Shown piece after piece: positions 54,092-63,692 of a DNA stretch of 64,000 nucleotides; position 1 is the first letter of the stretch; the number at the start of each line of letters is the position of its first letter. The notes under the pieces are model-generated. The model saw nothing but the letters and a program-made list of their open reading frames with translations. It did not search any database and was not told where the DNA came from. The stretch comes from Roseateles subflavus. Lineage in GTDB: Bacteria; Pseudomonadota; Gammaproteobacteria; Burkholderiales; Burkholderiaceae_C. The position numbers and the translations under genes are program-made. Location of the stretch: contig NZ_JASVDS010000005.1 of the NCBI RefSeq assembly GCF_030285365.1, positions 124,001-188,000 of the forward strand, read 5' to 3'.

Positions 54092-54126
54092 AAAGGCCCT
54101 GATGTCGCCATCAGGGCCTTTTTTTT
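54092..54126. terminator. Bidirectional terminator, ldcA / TonB-dependent receptor
   Basis: A 13-bp perfect stem (AAAGGCCCTGATG with CATCAGGGCCTTT) around a TCGC loop runs into a long T-run rightwards. Leftwards it gives TTTGTTCTT, so it may stop the receptor gene too. Confidence 0.9.
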
Positions 54127-54129
54127 GGG

Positions 54130-54153
54130 GCTCTCCCACCGAAGCGGGAGAGC
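54130..54153. repeat. Hairpin after the receptor gene
   Basis: GCTCTCCC and GGGAGAGC pair over an eight-base loop, 20 bases past the receptor stop. On the receptor strand no T-run follows, so it may be a 3'-protecting stem ahead of the true terminator. Confidence 0.5.
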
Positions 54154-54172
54154 AGGGGGCGTCAAGCCTTGA

Positions 54173-57100
54173 TCAGAACTTGTGGTTGTACTGTGCCGAG
54201 AAGGTCACAGCACGGGGAGCCGTGTAGTTCTGTTCCATCTGGTACAGGGCGCTGCGGGCGCCGCTGGCCGAGTTGTAGGCTTCGTTGACGGCCGTGATGG
54301 TCTGCTTGTCGAACACGTTGAAGACTTCCGCCTTCAGCGTCAGGCCCTTCAGCCAGCTGGGCTTGTACATCAGAGCCACGTCGAGGCGGGTCTCCCACGG
54401 CAGGAAGCCCAGGCCACCGCGGCCAGGAGCGTCCTTGCAGACGTAGAAGATGGAGCCATAGCCCGAGCTCAGGTGTGCCGGATCCTGGTCGACAGGCAGC
54501 GTGGCCGAGCACGAACGGGGACGGCCGGAGGCGAGCAGGGCATTGCCGGAGACCGAGAACTGGTCGCTCAGCTCATACACACCCATGGCCTTGATCTGGT
54601 GGCGGCGCATGTTGGGCAGGGGGCCGCTGCCGTTGATCATGATCTCGGGGAAGTCCCACACCGAGGTGAAGCCGACGTCAGCCTGACCGTTGTCAGACTT
54701 CTGCTGGCCTTCGGTGTTGCCGGTGCTCTTGGCCAGGGTGTAGGTCACCTTGCCGTACCAGCCGTTGCGCATCGGGTGTTCCAGCGAGAAGTCCAGCGCC
54801 ATGTAGTTGCGCTTCAGACCTTCGGGGAAGCCCCACTCGCTCCACTTGATGGCCACTTCCTTCATGGTCTGGACGGTCTTGCCGTTGACCACGGTCTCGC
54901 CCACGGGGACGATGAAGGTGTTGTCCTGGCCCGGGTTGAACAGGCTGCCACCCCAGTTGCCGGCGAAGTAGTCGTACTCGGCGGCCGTCATGTGGCTCTT
55001 GAACGGACGGGTGTCGGACACGTCGTCGATCGAGCTGACCAGCTTGCGGTAGTTGAAGCGCATGCCGGCGACGTACTCGGAGCCCAGGGCCTTCTCGAAG
55101 CCGATGGCGAACTCGTCCTGCGTGTTGGAGCGGATGTCCTTCGAGGCGATCACGCGGGCGTCCGGCGGCACGCCGTACTCGTTGTTGGGCGAGTAGACAT
55201 TGCCGATGGAGACCTTGCCTTGCGGAGCGCCCGTGACGGGATCCACGCCGGTGTAGGTGTAGAAGTTCTGCGTGTTCAGCGAACCGCCGGCGAAACGCAC
55301 GGCCAGGTTGGCCGGGATCTGCAGGTGGTAGCGACCCGCCGTGCCGTACACCTTCATGCTGGCGTCGCCATTGACGTCCCACGTAGCCGAGAAGCGGGGA
55401 GCCAGCTGGCGCTTCTTCTCGATGATGGTCTCGCCAAGGGAGTTCAGGTTGGTGAACTGCTCGTTGCGCAGGCCGAAGACCAGTTGCAGGTCCTTGGTGG
55501 CCTGGTAGCGATCTTCGATGTACTGGGCGGCCTGCTTGACTTCAGGCGTGGCGCCTTGCAGCAGGTGGTTCTCGCTGACGTAGTAGCCGAGCTTGCCCAG
55601 GGGGCTGCCGGTCGAGGCCGGGGATGCGGTCATGCCGGAGCTCACCTCGTTCGGATTGTCCGAACGCAGGTAGGTGTAGCTGCCGCCACCCGCTGCGGAG
55701 TTGCCGTTGGCTGCCTTGATGTGGTTGGAGTCGATACCGGCGCGGACCGTGTGACGGTCGTTGATGCGGTACTCGACGTCGAGGCGGTAGCCGGTGTTCT
55801 CGTCGTGGGCATCGTCACGCAGCAGGTTGGACGTGAAGCCCTGGACCTGCGACGGGGTGTAGTTGATGCCCGGGGCGCGAGCGTCCACGGCGGCGTTCAC
55901 CGGATACAGGCCCGGGATGTAGTTCAGCGGGCTCTGGACGCGAACGGTCTTGCTCTTGCCGGCCAGGGCCTGGACGGTCAGGTCATCGGTGATGTAACCG
56001 GTGTACTTGATGATGTCCAGGTTGGCGCCCTGCGGAGCCGACATGGCGGCACCCGTGGCGCTCAGGAACGGCACGCCGGCGGCGTAGTTCTCGAAGTCGG
56101 CGCCACCGCCCAGCACGTCGTTGCGCTTGAGGGTCTTGTAGTCGAAACCGAAGTAGCGGTCCTTCGACTTCACCGTGTCACGGATGCCCGTGTACTCCAG
56201 GTGATGGTTGTCGGAGATGTTCCAGTCCAGCTTCAGGAAGGAGCGGGGGGTGGTGCGGGTCTGTTCCAGCCAACCCGTCTTGCCGGCGTCCACGCTGTTG
56301 GAGGCCAGGCGGGTGCCTTCATGCGTCATCTCCGTCCGCTCAGCGGCGAAGTAGAACATCAGCTTGTCCTTGATGATCGGACCCGCGATGGAGGCGGTCA
56401 GGCGCTTCTCGTCGTAGCTGTCATCGCCGTTGTAGAAGAACAGCGTGCCGTCGGTGGCCGGGAATGCGCCGGTGTTGCCGTAGCGGATGTCGCGCTGCTT
56501 GGCGCGCAGAGCCTTGGGCGACCAGGAGGCGCCGACACCGACTTCCCAGTCGTTCGAGCCCGACTTGGTGTTGATGTTGATCACGCCGCCGGTCGAGCGG
56601 CCGAATTCGGCACCGTAACCGCCGGTGATCACGTTGGTCGAGGCGATCGCGCCGAAGGGCAGCGACGAGTAGCCGACCTGGAACATGCCGTTCGTGGCCG
56701 TGAAACCGTTGATGTAGATCGCGTTTTCCGACGAGCCGGAACCGCCGAAGCTGGCGGCGTTGTTGCCGTAGCGGAAGTCGGCGCGGGTCGTGGCGGGGGC
56801 GAGCTGCACCACGGCGGCCACGTTTTCCTGCACCGGCAGGCGGGCGATGTCCTTCGAGGTGAAGGTGGCGCCGCTGTTGGAGCGGGACACGTCGATGACC
56901 TGGCGGCGGCCAGTCACTTCCACGGTTTGCAGGGCGGCGGTGGTGGCGGCGCTGAACTTCAGTTCGAAACCTTGGCCGGCCACGAGCTCGATGGTGTCGG
57001 TCGAGGTGACCTTGCCGTCGACGATCAGCTGGGCACGGTAGGTGCCGGGGGGCAGGGACGAGGCCTGGAACTGGCCCTTGGCGTCCGGCGTGACGGCGCG

Positions 57101-57289
57101 CTTGGCACCGGTCGCCACGTTCTCCAGCTGGATGGTGGTGCCGGGCTTGGCGACGACCACACCGTAGACCGTGCTGTTGGTGGTGGACTGGGCGTAGACG
57201 GCGCTAGACGCCACCATGAGGCCCACAGCAACTGCAACCGCTGACCGACGTGCAAAGGTCAGGGAGCCTTCATTCACTCGAACTGTCAT
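54173..57289 (-). CDS. Oar-like TonB-dependent receptor
   Basis: An outer-membrane receptor of 1038 residues. The signal peptide ends near VYAQS (34). A carboxypeptidase-regulatory-like beta domain follows (about 40-110; PDAKGQFQASSLPPGTYRAQLIVDG), then a plug domain (about 130-260; QTVEVTGRRQVIDVSRSNSGATF, NAIYINGF, GGYGAEFGRSTGGVINI) and a large beta-barrel ending in aromatic F (QYNHKF). This layout matches Oar/SusC-like receptors and not classic siderophore receptors, so a peptide, protein or polysaccharide ligand is possible. The ligand is unknown. It is divergent from the tonB-exbB-exbD-exbD cluster, its presumed energy source. Confidence 0.9.
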   Translation of the reverse strand: MTVRVNEGSLTFARRSAVAVAVGLMVASSAVYAQSTTNSTVYGVVVAKPGTTIQLENVATGAKRAVTPDAKGQFQASSLPPGTYRAQLIVDGKVTSTDTIELVAGQGFELKFSAATTAALQTVEVTGRRQVIDVSRSNSGATFTSKDIARLPVQENVAAVVQLAPATTRADFRYGNNAASFGGSGSSENAIYINGFTATNGMFQVGYSSLPFGAIASTNVITGGYGAEFGRSTGGVININTKSGSNDWEVGVGASWSPKALRAKQRDIRYGNTGAFPATDGTLFFYNGDDSYDEKRLTASIAGPIIKDKLMFYFAAERTEMTHEGTRLASNSVDAGKTGWLEQTRTTPRSFLKLDWNISDNHHLEYTGIRDTVKSKDRYFGFDYKTLKRNDVLGGGADFENYAAGVPFLSATGAAMSAPQGANLDIIKYTGYITDDLTVQALAGKSKTVRVQSPLNYIPGLYPVNAAVDARAPGINYTPSQVQGFTSNLLRDDAHDENTGYRLDVEYRINDRHTVRAGIDSNHIKAANGNSAAGGGSYTYLRSDNPNEVSSGMTASPASTGSPLGKLGYYVSENHLLQGATPEVKQAAQYIEDRYQATKDLQLVFGLRNEQFTNLNSLGETIIEKKRQLAPRFSATWDVNGDASMKVYGTAGRYHLQIPANLAVRFAGGSLNTQNFYTYTGVDPVTGAPQGKVSIGNVYSPNNEYGVPPDARVIASKDIRSNTQDEFAIGFEKALGSEYVAGMRFNYRKLVSSIDDVSDTRPFKSHMTAAEYDYFAGNWGGSLFNPGQDNTFIVPVGETVVNGKTVQTMKEVAIKWSEWGFPEGLKRNYMALDFSLEHPMRNGWYGKVTYTLAKSTGNTEGQQKSDNGQADVGFTSVWDFPEIMINGSGPLPNMRRHQIKAMGVYELSDQFSVSGNALLASGRPRSCSATLPVDQDPAHLSSGYGSIFYVCKDAPGRGGLGFLPWETRLDVALMYKPSWLKGLTLKAEVFNVFDKQTITAVNEAYNSASGARSALYQMEQNYTAPRAVTFSAQYNHKF

Positions 57290-58074
57290 AGGAAAACCCT
57301 CATTTGTTAGGAAGACTGCATTCAGTCTTGACTTGACTCACCGTGACGACCTTCGTGAGGCGCGTGGTTGGCGCGGCAAGCAGAAACTGCGTGGGCGATT
57401 TTCAGAACTTTGGAGAGGGGGCCCCTTAGGGTTAGCCCATGATGTGCGAGCGCAGCAAACCTGGGCGCCTTCAAGCAGCTCCGTTCAAAGTGCTGCCAAG
57501 CTTCTGTCAGCGCTGAGTATTTGTGCGCTACGGAGATCATCTGGGGCCATGACGCATGGCATCTCCATGACGAATGGCTGCGCGTATACCCTTGTGATTG
57601 GTGAGCAACAAAGCGTCGTGGCAGGTACTGTCCAAGTGCAAACGCCCCTCGGGGGCCCCGCTGGGTGCGCGACCGGCGCCGATGCATTACGATGGGACCA
57701 GTAGAATACCGGTTGATGCGGCGCCGGTCGGCTGCGTCCAAGCACAGAAGGCGTCTTGAAAGCTCGGGGTAAGCCCGAACCGGTCTAGAGAGGGCTCTCG
57801 CGTATCATTTCGCCTCTGCTGCATGGCCGCGGAGTTCTGCGCGCGCGTCCCGAGGCGTGCCCGGAACTATTGGGCATGTCGGTAACCCGCTTGAAGTCAG
57901 ACCTGTGTCGCTTGCTGCTACATTGCCGGTCCTGCGTCGAGTGAAGGGTGGTTGCTTTGGAGACTGGGCATCCACCTGCGTAGAAGGGGTCGCTTCACGG
58001 GGCGTCCTTTTTTGTTGTGCCGCCTTGAGCGGTACGTGTTGCTGAGTTTTTCGAAGTCTTTTGAAGGAGCGCGC
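57290..58074. other. Long intergenic region between the receptor and tonB
   Basis: About 785 bases with no convincing coding frame; the short ORFs on either strand have no recognisable domain and poor start signals. Close to the receptor gene lies an AAGACTG-CATT-CAGTCTT inverted repeat (57312-57329) in its predicted 5' leader. TAGAAT (57702-57707) and TATCAT (57803-57808) are candidate -10 elements for tonB without clear -35 partners. It is less GC-rich than its surroundings. An unannotated small RNA or a long regulated leader is possible. Confidence 0.5.
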
Positions 58075-58716
58075 ATGAACTTTGCGCAGGAGAACAACAG
58101 TTCGTCGCGGCTGACGGGCTTTGGCGTCGTGGTGGTAGTCCACGTGCTGATGGCCTACGCCCTGGCGAGCGGGTTGGCGAAGAAGGTGGTCCAGGCCATC
58201 GCGCCGATCGAGACCAAGGTCATTGAAGAGGTGAAGAAGCCGCCGCCTCCCGTCGAGAAGGTGGTCCCGCCGCCTCCTGACATGAAGGCTCCGCCGCCTC
58301 CGTTCATTCCGCCTCCTGAAGTCCAGGTGACGGCTCCGGCGCCCCCGGCCCCGATCCAGATGCAGAGCTCTGATCGCCCGCCCGCGACCGAAGTGCGCCC
58401 GACGCCGCAGCCTACGCCGGCACCGCCCGCACCGAAGCCTGCCGTGACCGGTCCCAAGACCGCTGCCATGGTCTGCACCAAGATGGGCAAGCCGGAAGTG
58501 CCGTCGGTGAACTGGTCTGGCCGTGCTGAATTCAAGGCCACGGCCACGGTGAAGGCCGGCCGCGTGGTCGGCGTCGAACTGACCGTCATCAAGGCGGCGA
58601 GCGATCGCAAGGCGCAGCGCGCCATGCAGAACGCCATTTCCCAGGCACTGGCAGATACCTACGAGTGCCCTGGCGATCACGTGTTCGAACAGGACTTCGT
58701 GTTCAACATCGACTGA
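58075..58716 (+). CDS. tonB: Energy transducer TonB
   Basis: A TonB-type protein of 213 residues. The N-terminal membrane anchor (FGVVVVVHVLMAYALASGL, about 16-34) contains the conserved His. A Pro/Lys/Glu/Val-rich periplasmic rod follows (about 45-140; PPPPVEKVVPPPP, PTPQPTPAPPAPKP). The C-terminal domain (about 150-213) has GRAEFKATATVKAGRVVGVELT and ends VFEQDFVFNID, short for the family but with the expected beta-alpha-beta-beta pattern. GAAGGA precedes the ATG. It is the first gene of the exb operon and should power the divergent receptor. Confidence 0.9.
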   Translation: MNFAQENNSSSRLTGFGVVVVVHVLMAYALASGLAKKVVQAIAPIETKVIEEVKKPPPPVEKVVPPPPDMKAPPPPFIPPPEVQVTAPAPPAPIQMQSSDRPPATEVRPTPQPTPAPPAPKPAVTGPKTAAMVCTKMGKPEVPSVNWSGRAEFKATATVKAGRVVGVELTVIKAASDRKAQRAMQNAISQALADTYECPGDHVFEQDFVFNID

Positions 58717-58818
58717 TGAATCCGGGCCGCACGCCCGGTTCTCGACACAAGAAGGGGCTGGCACCTGGCCCCACTTTCTCAACTGAACTTCAGTTTTCTT
58801 TGCGTAGGAGTTGACTCC

Positions 58819-59649
58819 ATGATCTCTCGTATCTCCGCCTTGATCGCGGCAATCGCAGTTGCTGCGACCCTGGCCGTGTCGCCGATGGTTGCTCATGCCC
58901 AGGACCAGAAGCCTGCCGAGCAAACCGCAGCTCCTGCTGAAGCCGCCGCTCCCGCTCCTGCCGCTCCCGTGACTGAAAAGTCCACCGAGAACCCCTACAG
59001 CCTGGGCAACATCGTCGCCCACGGCAACGTGGTCGACCAGATGGTCCTGGCCATCCTGGCTGTGATGTCCATGGGTTCCTGGTACATCCTCTTCACCAAG
59101 CTGTGGGACACCTCCAAGCTGGCCAAGGAAGCCAAGGAAGCTCGCGCCACCTTCTTCAAGAAGGCCAGCCTGCAAGACGGCATCAAGACCCTGAGCGAGA
59201 CCGGCGCCATGCGCTACATCGCCCAGAGCGCCGTCGAAGCCTCTGACCACCACGAAGGTGCCCTGACCGAGAACATCGATCACAACACCTGGGTGACCAT
59301 GAACGTCGAACGCGCCGTCGGCGAAGTCAACACCCGTCTGCAAGGCGGCCTGGGCTTCCTGGCGACCGTGGGCTCGACCTCTCCCTTCATCGGCCTGTTC
59401 GGTACCGTGTGGGGCATTCTGCAGGCCCTGACCCAGATCGGCGTGGCTGGCCAAGCTTCGATCGACAAGGTCGCCGGCCCCGTGGGCGCCGCCCTGATCA
59501 TGACCGCCATCGGTCTGGCCGTCGCTGTGCCTGCCGTGCTGGGCTACAACTGGCTGGTGAACCGCAACAAGGCCGTGATGTCGCAAGTGCGCGCCTTCGC
59601 TTCCGACCTGCATGGCGTCCTGATGGGCAGCCGTCAAGTCAAGCGCTAA
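58819..59649 (+). CDS. exbB: Biopolymer transport protein ExbB
   Basis: A MotA/TolQ/ExbB-family proton channel subunit of 276 residues. It begins with a signal-like hydrophobic segment and an Ala/Pro/Glu-rich linker (to about 60), as in Xanthomonas-type long ExbB proteins. Three membrane helices follow (about 68-90, 180-205 and 225-250), with LGFLATVGSTSPFIGLFGTVWGI and LIMTAIGLAVAVPAVLGYN as signatures of TM2 and TM3. Codon use (many GCT, CGT and GAA-rich stretches) suggests high expression. GTAGGAG lies upstream of the ATG. Confidence 0.94.
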   Translation: MISRISALIAAIAVAATLAVSPMVAHAQDQKPAEQTAAPAEAAAPAPAAPVTEKSTENPYSLGNIVAHGNVVDQMVLAILAVMSMGSWYILFTKLWDTSKLAKEAKEARATFFKKASLQDGIKTLSETGAMRYIAQSAVEASDHHEGALTENIDHNTWVTMNVERAVGEVNTRLQGGLGFLATVGSTSPFIGLFGTVWGILQALTQIGVAGQASIDKVAGPVGAALIMTAIGLAVAVPAVLGYNWLVNRNKAVMSQVRAFASDLHGVLMGSRQVKR

Positions 59650-59673
59650 TCCAATTCATCCCGGAGTTCCATC

Positions 59674-60102
59674 ATGGGAATGAACGTCGGATCCTCCTCC
59701 GGCGATGATGAAGTGGTCTCGACCATCAACACCACGCCCCTCGTGGACGTGATGTTGGTGCTCTTGATCATCTTTCTGATCACCGTTCCGGTGGTCACGC
59801 AATCGGTGACGCTTTCCTTGCCCAAGGAAACGAACCTGGTTCGCGTCACCAAGCCGGAGAACATCGAAATCGCGGTTACCAAGGATGGCGACATCTACTG
59901 GGCAACCGCCAACGTGCCGGACACGGATGCTCTCTTCGAGCGTCTGAAGAAGGTGGCCGTGCTGAATCCTCAGCCTGAGGTGCACATTCGTGGCGACGAA
60001 AAGGCTCGTTACGAATCCGTTGGTAAGGTGATCTACACCTGCCAGCGTGCCGGCATCATGAAGATCAGCTTCATCACCGAGCCGCCTGCGCGCGGTGGTT
60101 GA
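59674..60102 (+). CDS. exbD: Biopolymer transport protein ExbD, copy 1
   Basis: An ExbD/TolR protein of 142 residues. The N-terminus (MGMNVGSSSGDDEVVSTI) leads into NTTPLVDVMLVLLIIFLIT, the single helix with the proton-carrying Asp. The periplasmic domain has IAVTKDGDIYWA and PEVHIRGDEKARYESVGKVI. It begins 24 bases after exbB. The second exbD starts 14 bases after its stop. Two divergent ExbDs may form a heterodimer within the pentameric ExbB channel. Confidence 0.94.
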   Translation: MGMNVGSSSGDDEVVSTINTTPLVDVMLVLLIIFLITVPVVTQSVTLSLPKETNLVRVTKPENIEIAVTKDGDIYWATANVPDTDALFERLKKVAVLNPQPEVHIRGDEKARYESVGKVIYTCQRAGIMKISFITEPPARGG

Positions 60103-60116
60103 GGCAGGAGCACAGC

Positions 60117-60551
60117 ATGGGAATGAATGTTGGTAGTTCGTCCAGCGGGGACGAAGCCGATGTGATGATGGATGTCAACACCACGCCTCTGATTGACGTG
60201 ATGTTGGTGCTGCTGGTGATGCTGATCATCACCATCCCGATCCAGCTGCACTCGGTGAACATGAACATGCCGAACGGCGCACCGCCTCCGACGGAAGTGA
60301 AGGAGCCGGTGGTGGTCGAGATCTTCATCGACTTCGACGGCACCGTTCTGTGGAACAACGAGCAGATCGACAAGAACCAGCTGGAGGCTCGCTTGATCGA
60401 GGCCGCCAAGCCGGGTCCCGATCAGCCCGAAGTCCACATCAAGCCGAACAAGCTGGTGGACTATGGCCGCGTGGCCATGGTGCTGGCAGCCGCTCAACGC
60501 CTCGGTGTGACCAAGATGGGCATCGTCGGCAACGAGCAGTTCGTCAAGTAA
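60117..60551 (+). CDS. exbD2: Biopolymer transport protein ExbD, copy 2
   Basis: A second ExbD of 144 residues whose N-terminus again reads MGMNVGSSS. The transmembrane segment NTTPLIDVMLVLLVMLIITI retains the Asp. The periplasmic part differs clearly from copy 1: QLHSVNMNMPNGAPPP near the membrane and PEVHIKPNKLVDYGRVAMVLAAAQRLG at the end. In Xanthomonas a second ExbD is required only for certain substrates (established); the same split may apply here (inference). AGGAG lies six bases before the ATG. Confidence 0.92.
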   Translation: MGMNVGSSSSGDEADVMMDVNTTPLIDVMLVLLVMLIITIPIQLHSVNMNMPNGAPPPTEVKEPVVVEIFIDFDGTVLWNNEQIDKNQLEARLIEAAKPGPDQPEVHIKPNKLVDYGRVAMVLAAAQRLGVTKMGIVGNEQFVK

Positions 60552-60621
60552 AACTTGCGTAGACTTCATGGACGCGCTGTCCGCAAGGGCCGCGCGTCTT
60601 TTCACGTCAGGAGATGAAACA

Positions 60622-61875
60622 ATGAAAATCAAGGCACTGGCCACGGCCGCCGTCGGCGCCATGGCTCTGGTTCTGGGTGCCGGCCCCCAGGGAGAGATCG
60701 GTTTTTCCCAGGCGAGTGCGCAGTCGGAAGGCGTGCGCCCCGAGATCGGCAAGCCTCTGAAGGAGGCGGGCGCCCTGATCAAGGCCGGCAAGTACAAGGA
60801 AGCGCTGGGCAAGGTGCGGGACGCCGAGGCGGTGTCCGGCCGTACCGCCAGCGAGAACTACCAGCTGGAATACATGCGTGTCGCCGCCGCTTCGGGCGCA
60901 TCCGACACCGACTCCATGGTCAAGGGCTTCGAGGCCCTGAAGGCCAGCGGCAAGCTCGGCGCTGCCGACCAGCTGCGCATGATCGAGTCGATCGCCGGCA
61001 CCTACCTGCGCAACCGTGACCACGCCAAGGCGCTGACCTGGGCGCAACGCTACTTCAAGGAAGGCGGCACCAGCGCCACCATGAAGGAAGTGCTGTCGCA
61101 GGCGCAGTATCTGTCGGGTGACATGGTCTCCATCATCAAGGAGACCAGCGAAGAAGTGGCCGCCGATGAGCGCGCCGGCCGCACGCCTTCGCAGAACAAG
61201 CTGAACCTGCTGCTGAACGCCGCCATGAAGGCCAAGGACAGCAACACCGAGGCCTCGGCCCTCGAGAAGCTGCTGACCTACTACCCCCGCAAGGAACTGT
61301 GGGCGGACGTCCTGAGCCGCGTGCAGCAGAAGCCCAGCTTCTCTGACCGCTTCTCGCTGGACATCTACCGCCTGAAGCTGGCCACCGGCAACTTCAAGGA
61401 TGCCAACGACTACATGGAGTCGGCTCAGCTGGCCGTGCAGGCCGGTTTCCCTGACGAAGGCAAGCAGATCATCGACAAGGGCTTCGCTGCCGGCACGCTG
61501 GGCCAGGGCAACGAAGGCGCTCGTCACAAGCGTCTGCAGGACCTGATCGTCAAGAAGGTGGCCGAGGCCAAGGCCGGTGCTGCCGCTGCCGAGAAGGAAG
61601 CCCAGGATGCCAAGGACGGCAACGCCCTGGTGACGCTGGGCCTGGCCTACGCCTTCCGCGGCGAAGGTGCCAAGGGTGCCAAGCTGATCGAGCAGGGTAT
61701 TGCCAAGGGCAACCTGAAGCGCCCGGAAGACGCCAAGCTCTACCAGGGCCTGGCCTACTTCCAGGGTGGCGACGTGACCAAGGCCCAGGCGGCCTGGCGC
61801 TCGGTCAAGGGCACCGATGGCGTCCAGGACATGGCGCGCCTGTGGAGCGTCTACGCTCGCGGCGCCAAGCGCTGA
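60622..61875 (+). CDS. TPR-like periplasmic protein co-encoded with TonB-ExbBD
   Basis: A protein of 417 residues with a signal peptide (ALATAAVGAMALVLGAG, cleavage near ASAQS, 35) and an all-helical mature part with tetratricopeptide-like repeats (LKEAGALIKAGKYKEALGKV near 45-65; ALVTLGLAYAFRGEGAKGAKLIEQG near 350). Some Burkholderiales and Xanthomonas TonB clusters carry a similar TPR partner; its function is unknown. It starts 70 bases after exbD2 with AGGAGATG-like spacing. A strong terminator follows, closing the operon. Confidence 0.8.
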   Translation: MKIKALATAAVGAMALVLGAGPQGEIGFSQASAQSEGVRPEIGKPLKEAGALIKAGKYKEALGKVRDAEAVSGRTASENYQLEYMRVAAASGASDTDSMVKGFEALKASGKLGAADQLRMIESIAGTYLRNRDHAKALTWAQRYFKEGGTSATMKEVLSQAQYLSGDMVSIIKETSEEVAADERAGRTPSQNKLNLLLNAAMKAKDSNTEASALEKLLTYYPRKELWADVLSRVQQKPSFSDRFSLDIYRLKLATGNFKDANDYMESAQLAVQAGFPDEGKQIIDKGFAAGTLGQGNEGARHKRLQDLIVKKVAEAKAGAAAAEKEAQDAKDGNALVTLGLAYAFRGEGAKGAKLIEQGIAKGNLKRPEDAKLYQGLAYFQGGDVTKAQAAWRSVKGTDGVQDMARLWSVYARGAKR

Positions 61876-61897
61876 TTGAGACCTCGCGTCCCATGAG

Positions 61898-61922
61898 AAA
61901 CGGCCCCTCGGGGCCGTTTTTT
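61898..61922 (+). terminator. Terminator of the tonB-exb operon
   Basis: AAACGGCCCC and GGGGCCGTTT form a tight stem followed by six Ts. Confidence 0.92.
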
Positions 61923-61974
61923 CTTGTCTGCCGTCGCCCGCCTGCACCGGGTGGTGCGGGCGGGAGGGCGGTCC

Positions 61975-62733
61975 TCAGCGCGGGGCCAGGCGGATGGCAC
62001 CGTCCAGGCGGATCACCTCGCCATTGAGCATGTCGTTCGTGACGATCTGGTGCACCAGCTTGGCGTAGTCGTCCGGGCGGCCCAGGCGCGAGGGGAAGGG
62101 CACGCTGGCGGCCAGGGCGTCCTGCACTTCCTGGGGCATGCCGAAGAGCATGGGCGTGCCGAAGATGCCGGGGGCGATGGTCATGTTGCGGATGCCATTG
62201 CGGGCCAGGTCGCGGGCGATGGGCAGGGTCATGCCCACGATGCCGCCCTTGGATGCCGCATACGCCGCTTGGCCGATCTGGCCGTCATAGGCGGCCACCG
62301 AGGCGGTGGAGATCATCACGCCGCGCTCGCCGGTCGCCTCCGGCTCGTTCTTGCACATGGCTTCCGAGGCCAGGCGGATCATGTTGAAGCTGCCGACCAG
62401 GTTCACGTTGATGACCTTCTGGAACAGCGACAGGGCGTGGGCGCCGTCCTTGCCGACCGTCTTGGCGGCCGGGGCGATGCCGGCGCAGTTCACCAGGCCC
62501 ATCAGCTTGCCCAGGCTCACGGCCTTGGCCACGACGGCCTGCGCGTCGGCTTCCTGGCTCACATCGGCCTTCACGAAGGCGCCGCCCAGCTCGGCGGCCA
62601 GGGCCTCACCCTTTTCCACGTTCAGGTCGGCGATCACGACCTTGCCGCCTTCACGGGCCAGCATGCGGGCCGTGCCCTCGCCCAGACCCGATGCGCCGCC
62701 GGTGACGATGAAAACCTTGTTTGCGATGTCCAT
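61975..62733 (-). CDS. SDR dehydrogenase, 3-hydroxyacyl-CoA dehydrogenase type II-like
   Basis: A classical SDR of 252 residues. [19 protein letters not shown] is the NAD(H) loop, [11 protein letters not shown] the acidic end of beta-2 (NAD preference), [11 protein letters not shown] follows, and catalytic Ser and Tyr-x3-Lys lie in [51 protein letters not shown] matches 3-hydroxyacyl-CoA / 2-methyl-3-hydroxybutyryl-CoA dehydrogenases. This points to fatty acid or isoleucine breakdown. GGAG precedes the ATG, and a 20-bp perfect inverted repeat lies just upstream. Confidence 0.87.
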   Translation of the reverse strand: MDIANKVFIVTGGASGLGEGTARMLAREGGKVVIADLNVEKGEALAAELGGAFVKADVSQEADAQAVVAKAVSLGKLMGLVNCAGIAPAAKTVGKDGAHALSLFQKVINVNLVGSFNMIRLASEAMCKNEPEATGERGVMISTASVAAYDGQIGQAAYAASKGGIVGMTLPIARDLARNGIRNMTIAPGIFGTPMLFGMPQEVQDALAASVPFPSRLGRPDDYAKLVHQIVTNDMLNGEVIRLDGAIRLAPR

Positions 62734-62754
62734 GCTTGTTGTCTCCTGAACAAC

Positions 62755-62774
62755 TGACGTTAACGTAAACGTCA
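62755..62774. promoter_or_regulatory. 20-bp operator-like inverted repeat upstream of the SDR gene
   Basis: TGACGTT and AACGTCA flank AACGTA, a 7-6-7 perfect dyad centred about 32 bases upstream of the ATG. The ACGT-rich pattern resembles, from memory, sites of MerR-family LiuR-type regulators of branched-chain amino acid and acyl-CoA degradation. Confidence 0.5.
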
Positions 62775-62783
62775 ATTCTCCCG

Positions 62784-62811
62784 CAAAAGAAAAGCCGCTG
62801 AACAGCGGCTT
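62784..62811 (-). terminator. Terminator of adk
   Basis: AAGCCGCT-GAAC-AGCGGCTT is followed, on the minus strand, by TTTTCTTTT. It sits 23 bases past the adk stop. Confidence 0.88.
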
Positions 62812-62833
62812 GGGAGGATTTTTGTGACGCGGG

Positions 62834-63505
<672 letters not shown>

Positions 63506-63692
63506 TCAAGGGGGCGCACCTGCCCGGTGCTCCGACAAACTGCCGGGGAGAATATCACGCGCCAGCCTTCGCCTGGCTGACGGGCTCCCGGCTGTTCATG
63601 CGGTGTAACCCGAGGTTTCCGGCAAGGCTTGCTTGCGCTAGACAGAGGCCGGGACGCGCCTCTTTGCCGAGGCCCCGCGACGTCAACCGCGC

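Noticed and set aside
54182..57244. A 1020-codon plus-strand frame opposite the TonB-dependent receptor
   Set aside because: Antisense shadow; the receptor frame has plug, barrel and signal features.
57216..57745. Short ORFs on both strands in the region upstream of tonB
   Set aside because: No domain, poor start signals, and composition unlike the coding neighbours.
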